Assembly: GCA_030847615.1 (NCBI GenBank)
Contig: JAUMIR010000002.1
Coordinates: 197,267,809 to 197,331,808, forward strand
Origin: Gambelia wislizenii
Taxonomy: Eukaryota; Chordata; Lepidosauria; Squamata; Crotaphytidae
Direction of reading: 5' to 3'
Length of the DNA stretch: 64,000 nt
Below the pieces are notes generated by a model, which saw only the letters and a list, made by a program, of their open reading frames with translations, did no database searches and was not told the DNA's origin. This document shows, piece by piece, positions 11,890-23,800 of this stretch. Position numbers and translations under genes: made by a program. Position 1 is the first letter of the stretch, and every line of letters starts with the position of its first letter.

Positions 11890-14800
11890 CTGAAAACAAA
11901 AAAGTATTCTGAGTTATTTAATCTATGTCCTTAGAACACTCTGAACTCTGTGCTAGGTAAAAAGGGTCAATCTTACCCTTAATGCCATTGGCACACCTGC
12001 TTTTGAATTTATTTTATAAACTCTTGAGTGACAGTGGTTGCTTATCTACTCTTCACTACCCTTGCAAAGTTCTCAATTATCAATTGAAAAGTGTAGGTAT
12101 TTCAAAGTGTTGTAGCAAATAGCAGGGTGCTTGTCCTGTTGCACTAACATTTCAAGCTAACAAAGTTATTACAGAATAAGCCTATAAGCTTTCCTGGACT
12201 ACAGTCCACTTCACCAGATGTAAGAGTTTATAGTCCAGAATTTGAGCCACACATACAGAGCTTGTCTACACAAAGGGGAAAAAAATGGACTGCTCCACAG
12301 TAATAGCAAATTGCAGCAGCTGTGATCTGTCTTAATGGTTTTACAGCCCCCATAAACTTCGCATGCCTGTAACTGAGATGGCAGCTGCTGCGAGGGTAGA
12401 TTACTTGCGTTTTTAAATCTGCCACCACTGAACTTTTTAAAAAAACCTATTTCTATGGTGCACGCAAGTGATATTCTATGTTTCCCAAAAAAAGAGAGAG
12501 AAAAAGATAGCACAAATCTCCATTTTATTGCTTTAGCGATCACTCGCTAAAGTGAAAATCCAATATGGCAGCGGGCGCTTGCCCTGTAACCAATCCCACC
12601 CCCTGCACTCACCCAGCCAATCAAGTTTGCACTTTGTCCTGTATGGAAAAGCGATTCATGTCGAATCGCTTGTCTTAACGAGCAAAAATGCACATATCAC
12701 TGGAGCTTTTAAAAATGTCAGGACAAGCTGCGAAGGCTTTTCTTGCACAGTATTTCCTCTTTTTGGCCCCCTTCTTTCACAATGCAACTAGACAATGCAG
12801 GATCCCATTAAGACAGCTCATTTTCTGAGCAAATTCTGTGAGGGGTATTTTCACCGTGTGGACAACTCCACATTAATATGGTTGCAGGTGGGGCTGTAGA
12901 CAGTGAAGTCAGAGGGAAATTAAATGCACAAAGTACCAACTGTGATAATTACATTATTAATATTAGCCATTCACAAAATGTTTTCATTGGTAATACAAAT
13001 CCCCTGGCTCTCAGTAAGTCAGTAAATGGAACATAATATGATAAGAAAATTTCATCTAGATTCAAGCCTCTGTTTGCAGCCTGCAACCTACTGATGAATT
13101 TTAATGCAGCAATCTTTCGCTCTAATCTCCCTTTGAAGTTTCTTTGCTTCAGTAAACATTTATTTGCTCAGTTACTTTCCCACATTCACATTCAATAGAG
13201 AAAACAACATAAAGTCAAGTGTCATTGGCTGGGAGTTAAGACACTAGAATAACTTGGCACAGATTGCAATGGCAGCTTCTCATAGGAGCTTCCCTCCATC
13301 TCAACTTACAGACATGTTTTGCTGCAAAAGTGGAAGTGGTTCAAACTCTGCCAGAAAAAGGCAGAACAACGTTGTGAGCAGCTTTTGAAAATCTCTCGTC
13401 TTGTGTAGATGTGATCAGAAACAGTATCCTGTGTGTTCACCCAATTTGCCATGTGGTGGAACTGGATATTTGCTACACAAGAGTCAAACAAAATGTCCAC
13501 TTCGGGTGCATATTCCCTTGGAACATGAGTGAAGAACTTTTGTATGTCTGGAGTCCAATTTCCAACCCTTTGAGCTGGGATATTCTGTGGGCCAAACACC
13601 ACAGCTGCTAAATTTCAGTGACAGGAATAAGCAAACAAGTCCATTTGGTTTAAAACTTTTTCTTCATTTGAAACAGTGTATCAGCGCACTTGCAGAGAGT
13701 GCGGGATGAGTCCTTCCTTAATCTTCGTTTGCGAAGAAAAGCCAGAGAGAGAGAGAGAGAGATGTGGAGAGCACAGGTCTTGTTCTAAAGAAGAACCACA
13801 ATTCCTACAAGAACGTGCCCTCCCCACCTTAAAGAAAACACTATTATTATTATTGTTGTTGTTGTTGTTTTACCAACAGCAACTTTGGGTGGGGGCAGGG
13901 GTTGCAAAAATTGGGGGCTGCATGTGGCCCACAAGCCAAAAAAGCCTAGCACACTCTTTTATGGTAGTTTTCCACAAACAAAGCTCTGCTTACGGAGTGT
14001 TCAGCTGAGTCACTATTAACTTCATCTCCACCCTCCCCAAAACACCGTAACTAGAGTTGCCAGAGCAGAATCATCCCAGGCAATGACATTTCTGGGCCAA
14101 AACGTGAGACCTAAGGATGGCCCCTGGTGACGTCATGGGTGCAGGGCCTGGTGATGTAATTAAACATTATGCATTAAGCAGAAACAAGGGCTGATCACAC
14201 CTTGTCATTTGAACATGCACAGGGAATGATCATACTTTACAGGTTGGAAATTGAGTATTTTTTGGAATTGTGACACTTAAATTATGGCAATAGCATTAGC
14301 AATAGTATTTATATTTCTATACTGCTTATCAGTGCAAAGCACTCCCTAAATGGTTTACAATGTGTTAGCTAAATGCCCCCAACAAACTAATAATGAATTT
14401 TTGCCACGTATGGTAAGTTGCACAGCGAACTAGAAGGCTCTCTCCCTGCCTGGAGGTTTGCATACAGTCTTGTCTCTTAGCTGGACCCCATGGAAATGGA
14501 TAACTTGAACACTTTCCTTTCATCTGGAGGTAACCCGTCAAAACTGGGGACTCTGTATGGCACCCTGAGATCTAGCAACCCTAATCATAACATAAAAATA
14601 ATGCTGCTGGAGCAGGCTAGAGGCTTAGCCTAGTCCACCATTCTGTTCCCCATTCTGTCAACCTCTTTCTCCTGGGAAGTCCATAGGAAAGGCGTGAGGG
14701 CCACAGCACCCCTCCAACTCATGTTTCCCAGCAAGTGGCATTTAGAAGCACATTGACTCTGATGCTGAAGGCAACACGTAACCATTATGACCAGTAGCCA

Positions 14801-17800
14801 TCTCGTCTTATTCTGTTAATTTGTTTAATCTCTTGCCACCACTAAACCCTGCAACAGCAAATTCTACTATACAACTATGCACTGTGTGAAGAAATGTTTC
14901 TTCTAGTTTTACCAACTCTCCATCCCTTCAGCTCTGGTATTACGATAAAACCTCTCCCTATCTACTTCATCTAGACACCATGCATACTTTTATATATCTC
15001 TGTCATTTCCCTCCTTAACTGTTAGCCTTTCCTCATAGGAGAGATGCCCCAGCCCTCTGATTAGTTTAGCTGTCCTTTCAGCACCTTTCCCAGCTCTACA
15101 ATATACTTCTTCAGATGTGCTGATGACCAGAACTATAAATAGTATTTCAAATGAGATTGCACCATAAATATGTATAAGAGCATTAAAATACTGGCATTTT
15201 TATTTCCCCTTCATCCCTTTCCCAACTTACCTTTCTGAAGCATTTTGTTGATAAAGCATAGTCCGATCATGGATATCTGCGATTTCAAGTCAGTGAGTGT
15301 CTGTTTAAGCCCTACAAAACTGGTGGGTTCCTCGCATTTCAGACCAATCAAAGCTTCTGTACAACCAGACATTATCTTTATTTTGGGGAAGTCCTGTAGG
15401 AGCAAACAGGTTTTAGAAGTGATTATTTGTGGAACTAGGACTCTAGGAGACCAGGGTTCAAATCCCTGCTCAGCCATGGAAACCCACTGGATGACTCACC
15501 CTGGGCAAGTCACACTCTCTCAGCCATAGAAGAAGGCAATAGCTGGCCTCTTCTGAGTAAATCTTGCTCAAACCCCCCCCCCCCCATGAGTGTGGTGTAG
15601 TGGTCTGAGCATTGGACTATAGAGACGAGGATTCAAATTCCCTCTCAGCCATGGAAATCCACTGGGTGACCTCGGGCAAGTCACACTCTCTCAGCCTCAG
15701 AAAAAGACAAGGACAACCCACTTTGAACGAATCTTGCCAAGAAAACCCCATGATAGGTTCATCTTTGAGTCCCTGTAAGTCAGAAAGAACTTGAAGGCAC
15801 ACAACAACAACATTGCCGTAAGCTGACTTGAAGGCACATAACAACAATAATTTTGGGGAAAGAGAGTTTGAATTTTTTTGGAGCAAAACCTAGACTTTTT
15901 TGTTTGGCACAGTCCCCATGACTATATGGGCTTTCAGAATTATTATATCCTTTCAGTACAGACAGGCAGCAATCATGTTACAAAAACACATTTTCTCCAT
16001 CAAATACACAAAAACCCCACATAAACACATTCTCTGAAAATATAACACTTTTGTTTTTTTGGGAGCCAAATGCCAGAAGTATTAAAGAGAGATTTTAAAA
16101 TGTGTTCACAGAAACCTTTTTCATTTCCAGTTCTTCAAAAGAACATGGGCAGTTTGAAGACCCATGGTACAGCAACTTTGTGGAAGCAAAGCAGGTCTAC
16201 ATCTGACCAGTGGCTGGATGGGACACTGTCTAAGAATTCCATTAGTTTCTTGAAAAGTGGGATAATATTAATAATAATATGATACTATATAAAAAGACAC
16301 AAAAGAATCCAGTGGCACCTTTGAGACTAACTGGGAAAAAGAAAATTCTCACATAAACTTTCATGGAATACAGTTCACTTCATCGTATGCACTGTATTCA
16401 TCTTATGTCCATGATTCTTTCTCCCAGATAGTAACAAAAGTGCTACTGGATTCTGGTGCTACTTTGCTGCTCCAGAGAACATGCAGAAATGCACTCAATA
16501 CTACAGGAAAAGAGATTCCACCTAAACATTAGGAAGAACTTCCTGACAGTAAGGGCCTTACCACACTCTGATGAAAAGTGGCAAGGGAGCAAGAATATTC
16601 TGTTTTCCACACTGCATTACCACATGATGTTGTCGTCCTTGTTTTTCTGGTTAGTAAAAAGATTCGGTTTTACTTCAGTCCCCCACAACACCAGAACGAA
16701 AAAAACAACGACGCCATGTGGTACGGCAGCACAGAAGACAGTCCGAAGCAACAAAGGAAGTATATTAATAATTAGATTATGTAGCTAGTTTGTTGATATA
16801 TCTAATTGTAAACATAAATTGATATACAACAATATATTATGGTTTTGCAATATAATTGGTTCAATGTAGTACAATATAATCCTCAAAAGTAGCGTATTTC
16901 AGCATGAAAAACAGCTTGTTCCAGCATAAATAATTTGCCAATTATTTTTACAAACACAAATGGCTTAATACAGCATAATGGTCCTCATTGACTTAATACA
17001 GAATAAACAAACCCAAAACAGCTTTTTTACAGCAAGTATTAACAACAAATATAACAAATGACCAATTCTATTTGGCGTAATACAGCATAAACTACCAAAA
17101 CTGCTTTTTGCTGCATATATAACAATTGACCACACCCAAAACAGCTTTTTTTGCAGTATATATAACCAGCTTTTTACAGCATATATAACAAACAACTTTT
17201 ATCCAGACTCTTTATCCAGTTGTTTTAATCCTACTGGATCTTCATCAGTGTCTTTATCACCAGTGTATATTTAATATCTGTAGTAGTCTTTCCTACATTA
17301 ATATAAAATTAATATGAATTGTTTTAACAGGTTAAACTTTTTAGCTGTATTAAGTATTGAAGCATAAGTATTTTTAACTGTATTTTTACCACTATTTTTA
17401 ACTGCTGTGAGCCCTTTCCCTACTTGTGCAGCATGGACCAGCTTGTGAAGAAATAGTGGTTGGAAATATTACTGGTTTTTTGACTACCACTCCACTCACC
17501 ATGCAGGCTGAAGGAAATTTGGGGTAAGTCCAAAAATTAATTTTCCAAGCTCAACAAGGAACACTAGGTTACTAGTTGGTGAAGGTCAAGAAGAGACTGC
17601 ACAAAGGGAGTTCTTGTTGGGTAGGATGGAGTGGAAAGAAGAAAATAGTAACAGGATACTATAAGAAGGATGTTGGAACCAGTTCTGGGAGAAATGGAGA
17701 GATGAGAGTAGAATAAAACAGAAGGAAGTGAGGCCTTGCAACAGATGAGCCTTGAATTCTGAGGAAAGTGGAACATTTGGGAGAATCAGTGTGATGTGCT

Positions 17801-20800
17801 CTCACTCCTCTAGCTTGGTCTAAAGAAGTGTGAGCTTTCACAACACAGGTCCTTAGGCTTTGCTAGTTTTGCTGGTTGTTGTTGTTGCCACTGCATCCGC
17901 TTGCTCCATTCTGCTTGGAGGTTGTTTGTAGTGATTTCTTGGATCTGCACGTACCGTAATCTACTCCAAAGGTTTTTTTAAAACCACAGCATGGTTTGCT
18001 GAGGAGGGCATATGGTTTGAAGGGCAAATTTTCTCCTTTCTGACTTAATTTTTTTTTTGGCGGGGGGGGGAGTTACAGTGCAAAAGTGCCACTTCACAGA
18101 TGCATTATAGTCTATAATGCTAAAAAAATAAACAGAAATGACGAGAAGAAAAAGGAATTTATTGTTCTGATATAGCGCAGAATTATAAAGAAAGCTGCTC
18201 GAGGATGGAAGTAAAGTGTTGCAGCTGGTGCTGGGAATTGCCAGAAAATAGTTTGGGAAAACAGAAATATTATTTGGATTTAAAAAAAAAAACGTCAAGA
18301 GCTATGGCAACAAATGTAATAACTTCCCAAAACATTTGCTCCACCTGGAGGAGCCCTTGGATGCTCACATTTGCATCCCTGCTTATCTTGGACTGCCTTG
18401 AGCAAGTTGCCACATATCATAACTTGTGTTACAGGGCTGTTCTAATGCTGAACCACAGCTTTGACTTCCTCAGAGTGAGAGTGGGATGCAAATGTAACAA
18501 TGAAATAATAAAGGACAAAAATATCCTCAGAGAACCAACAAGAGCTTACTACAGTTGCTCCTCCACATTCGCGGCTTTAACATTCGCGGTTTTGATTATT
18601 CAGTTTTTGGCAGCCCCCCCTCCCAAAAGTGGCAATGGGGCTTTAGAAGCCCCGTTGCTGCTTCTGGAGGGCGGGTGGTGGTGGTGGAGAGGAGCAGAGA
18701 TGGGGGCCTCAGAAGCCCCCATCGCTGCTTCTGGGAGGGTGGGGGTGGAGAGGAGCAGCGACGAGGGCCTCAGAAGCCCCCTTGGCTGCTTCTGGGAGGG
18801 CAGGGGGGTTCCGGGAGGGCGTGGCATGACCTATTTTTTATTCGCAGTTTTTTCACATTCGCGGGGGTCTTGCAGCCCTAACCCCCACGAATGTGGAGGG
18901 ACAACTGTATATACAGTACCTCCACATATAAAAAGTGAATACTGCTGGAAAATATATAATGCCAACAGGATATAACTGAAAGCTCAACTTCTGTTTTACT
19001 ACAGGCTAAACCCAGCTGTAGCCAGTCAGTAGATTTCACCTCTGTGCAGACATGACGGGTCTCACTATGAAGTTCCATTTGTGCCTTTATAGTATGACTT
19101 AAATGGGGCAGAGGCCATTTGCTCACATAATATGGCACTCAGTTCCTATCGCCTTATCTAAATGGTGTTTTACTACTTCTATTTCTGGTGTGCCTTGACC
19201 TAGCAAAACCTCCTCTCCCAGTTCAAACAAACAAACAAACAAACAAACGAAACCACAGCTCATACCAAAAGGAGGGCTTCTCTGCTACTAGCTGCCTAAC
19301 TTACTTATAGTCCAGAGCTTGGAAAATTTCCTCCCTCACCCTGCTCCAGTATAATCAAGCTGGCTGGGGGAGTCTGAGAGTTATAGTCCCATTTAATAAG
19401 TAATTTCCCCAAGCTCTACCATATCTATGTTGTGATGCTAGCTGTTGTCAAGGCTGGGATCATGACCTGGTGCTGGCATCAGAGGAGAAGGCTGTTTTGT
19501 ATACACATAATAGGAGAGATCAAATGATGGGCAGGTGAGGAATATTGGCACTAAAGTCTGGCTACCGTTAGTGGTTCCTGGCACTCTTCCCAGGGGAGTA
19601 AAGAGGAGGACATTGGGATGTGTGTGTGTTATTCTGCTCAGCATAGCACACAATGGCTGATAGATTCACAGTCTCCCTCCTGTGCTAATAATGGTGATGG
19701 TAATAGGAGTTTGCGAATAGTTCAAAGAAGTCCTGTCCATTCCAAGTTCAAAGGAGGACAGAAGTGTAAAGTGACTCCTGAGAAGCATGAGACTCCCAGC
19801 AGCACTGCTACATTACCCAATGGGGAGCAAAGCTGTGCTCCCTACAGCTGGCGCTTTAAGAACCGGCTAAATCCTGAGGTTGGTTCTGGTTCTTGAAGCA
19901 CTCACCAAGCATGTTTCATGCCCCATTTCCCTCACTTGGTCAGGGAAGTCAAGGAAAGAGCAAAGCCAGGCTCTCCGTTGATGTTTATAGGAGCTCCTCA
20001 GACATGGCTGCCTCAACCTCCTCTTCCCCCTTCCCCTCAAAAGAAAGAGGAAGGAGAAGCAGAGCACACTTAGCCAGGATGTCCAGGAACCAGCTGAGAA
20101 CTAGAGACAGGGCTCCCATGATCCCCAGTCCCTGATCCTCAGTCCTTGGTGGGTGTGTCAGGAGTTAGAGACTGAACTCCATTATAAAATGGCCAAACAA
20201 CTGCAGAGTCACACTGAGTCATAATGGCTGACTCCATGAACTGCCTAGTCTGCCTTAGCTACAGAAGGAGGGTTCTTATTGGTGTATAAGATCATGTGTT
20301 TGAGTAAGCCAGTGCCCTGTGACTGTGTATATGGGAGGGCTCAGAGCAGAGCTCACTCTTCTTCCTGTGAGTGCTGAGGCTTGGTGAAGCAGTTTCTTCT
20401 GGAATTGGAAATATTTGTATATATTGCAACTGGTTTGAAGATAAAAGTGCCTCCTGCTTATTTGGATGTCAAACACTCTGTGTGTGAGTATTCTTGGGAG
20501 CGGGTTGCTACTGAGTCTACAGAGACAGTTTTTTGGCTTCTGCTGGGGATGGAGTGGCCTATCATCCCCTGACAGGGTGCTTTCCTATTCCTCTCCTGAA
20601 ATTAGATGGCAGGTGGTGGAGCTTTGGGGCCTGCTAGATTTAGGCCCCGTCTATACTATTAAAAAAAAATCCATTTTGGGGGTAAAAAATAACACGTACG
20701 ATCTGCCTACATGATTTTTTACCCCCCCCGAAACTCCGTATGATCCCCCTTGCCCAGCTGGCTGTAGCGAGCGATCCAAGCGGCGGTTTTAAATCTCCCG

Positions 20801-23800
20801 CTGCTTTCCCCCCCATTATTTAAAAAGGTGCCTGTTATGCGGACGTTCAGTTTTCCATATTTACAAAAATAAAATAAAAGGGAATAAATGTAAAATTCAC
20901 AGAGTTACTGGACTCTTGCTTAGCCGGCAATCAATTGGGCGGCTGCTCCCAATTCCCCTCTTTGTTAGCCCCGCCCCCTGTGCTTGGCCAGCCAATCAGA
21001 TTACACTGCCTGTTTGTGGGTGTGTGAACAGGGGGTACAGACAATCAACCATTCGAACGGCTGTAAGGATTTTAGCTCGAGATCCGCTAATCCTCCCGAA
21101 CGCCGAATCCATGTAATTTATGCGGGATTCACTAGCCCCCCTTCCAAATGACACGTATACATCCGAACGGCCATGTGTACAGATGATCGATCTTTCGAAC
21201 TACGTACGTATTTTTTTTTACTGTATAGATGCCCCCTCAGACCCTCAGTGGGTGATATTAGGCCAGGGGCTGATACTATCTGTGTCCCTGACAACACTCT
21301 TGAGGACTATAGAAAAAAATAGATACTTCACATGCTGTACTTTATATAACTTATTTTTACTGCCATAAAGATGTGTTGAAAGCCAGCATGGTGAAGTGGT
21401 CTGAGTGTTGGACTTGGGGCTTGACTACAGTGTGTGTGTGTGTGTAAAAATCTGGATCAGATTTGGATTACTTTCACCTGGAGCTGTGGTGCATGAAATT
21501 CAGACTACTCTGGCCTGGATTTAAGCAGCACACCTGCCAAAGCCAAAATCTTGGTTTCCTGTTAACTCACGCTTGACTCAGAGCTCTGGGAAAATCAAAG
21601 CCCCAGCAGTAGTCACCCTCTCTGAAGCCAGAACAGGCAGCTAGCCTCCTGATGGTGGGGCTCAACAGGCGTTCTGACCTCTGAGACAGTGACTACCGCT
21701 GGGCCCTCAGACAGCACTTTCTCTTCCTCTCCACCCCCCCCACCTTGAATCCAGTGCGGATGGATTGTTCACGTGGCAGTTTTCTCCAGAGTTTTTAGCA
21801 AACTCCGGAGCAAACTGCAAGTTTTCTAAAACCCAGTTATTCCTCGAGTGTGGTGCGAATGGGACCGTACATTGTGAGGTGTGGCATTATCGCACCAGAT
21901 TCAGGGAAAAGGCATGCACATCGTGTGGCATTATCGGGCCGGATTCAGGGGTTTTCACTGGTGTAGACAAGTCCTAGGACTCTGGAGAACAGGGTTCAAA
22001 TCCCTGCCTGGCCATGGAAACCCACTGGGTGACCTTAGGCAAGTCACTCTCTCTCAGTCTCAGAGGAAGGAAGACAAAGGCAAACCTGCTCTGAATAAAT
22101 CTTGCCAAAGGATCACCATAACTCAGAAATTACTTGAAGGCACAGAACAACATAGATATGTTATTAATTACTTTATGGACATTTTCAGATGCCCCTTACC
22201 GCGCAAGCAGCCTCCAGAGCAGTAACGAAGCTGCTGTGTGGCAGGGGGTCCTTTTCGGACATCGCCGTCCCTCTTCCGGGACCATTTGTGGCACGTCTGT
22301 GAAGCTTTGGAAGCAGCCACGCCATATTTCAATCATGGAAGTTGCCTGTGATTGAAATATGGCGCGACCGCTTCCAAAGCTTCACGGACATGCCACGAAT
22401 GATCCCGGAAGAGGGATGGCGGCATCCAAAAAGGACCCCCTGTCACGCAGCAGCCTCGTTACTGCTCTGGAGGCTGCTTGCGTGGTGAGGGGCATCTGAA
22501 AATGTCCTATATTAGAATATAAAGTTGACTTAAAGCAAGTGTTATTAATAGGAAAGGATGGTCATTCCTATTCCTATTCTTCCACAGTAGTCAACATTCC
22601 AAACTGAAGTTCTCTGTGAAGATAATGCAAGACATGAGACAAAAACATAATTTTGTCATTTTTCTTTTCTAAAAAGAGAAACAAATAGAATAAATTATGC
22701 AAAACATATTTGCATAACTTGAAAAAACTTATTGCTTTCTTTTTTGCCAGGCTTTAGGCGAAAAAAAAAATTGGTAACCACTATGAAAAGAGCCAGAGAA
22801 AGAAGAGGTAGAAACAAAGAGTAAAAAGGTGTGGTGAAGATTTTTCCTTTGAAACAGGCTGGAGCAGAATTCTCAAGACAGTTCAGGTTGAGTCTCCCTT
22901 ATCTGGAATTCTGAAATCCAAAATATTCCAAAATCCAAAATTGTCCCCATGGGTGGCTAGAGATAGTGATACCTTTGCTTTCTGATGGTTCAACGTGGAC
23001 AGACTTTGTTTCATGCACAAAATTATTTAAAATATTGTGTATAAAATTACCTTCAGACTATGTGTATAAGGTGTATATGAAACATAAATGAATTTCGTGT
23101 TTAAACTTGGGTCCCATCTCCAAGGTATCTCATTGTCTGAAATATTCCAAAATCCAAAATATCTCTTGGCCCAAGCATTTAGGATAAGGGAGACTCAACC
23201 TGTATAGCCTTCATTCACAATACATTGTTTTATGTGATTCACAGCTATTTTGATGTTTTTCTCTCACATGTGAGGCTTAAATCAGTCTTTGCTAAGATCA
23301 GTTTCTGCTGAAAATATAAAACCTACATGGGTTAGAATATAAATTTGATTTTTTTTTTGCTCTTTCTTTCCCACAGACTTATTAGAATTATCACTGAAGA
23401 ATAACAAATTAAATCTTTGCAGCCTGAACCTATGGATTTTTACTCTGAGATCCTGCTGCGCCCAATGGGGGCTTGCTCCCAGGTAAAGTGTGCAAAGGAT
23501 TGCAGCTTTAATTTCATATATGACAGTATTCTGATTCTTAAGCACATATGACTGGATCAGGGAACTGTGCTTAATCAGACCATAGAAACATTACTTTGAA
23601 AACCTAGCACACAGACTCATGCCCCAGCTCCCTGACAGGGCAGGTGAGATGCCAGTTGGTGCACCTCTGCTCAGCAGCCTCAGGACCCCACCCTGACCAG
23701 TATGCACTGGCTCTCACCTTCATTGCACCACAGGACTTGAGGGGGTCAAGCTTCACTTTTATCAGAAAAAAACTGCAGAAGGGGATTGGACAAGGGTCAC

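Noticed and set aside
15586..15700. tRNA-like A and B boxes
   Set aside because: The sequence continues into a SINE body and tail and does not fold as a tRNA. The same unit recurs several times, so it is a SINE and not a tRNA gene.
16860..17215. CRISPR-like regular repeats
   Set aside because: The repeats are degenerate and irregular in a vertebrate intron. There is no direct repeat/spacer pattern.
18205..18975. 256-codon plus-strand open frame
   Set aside because: It runs straight through the Tigger-like MITE at 18552-18907 and its low-complexity GC-rich repeats. It has no domain and no splice context.
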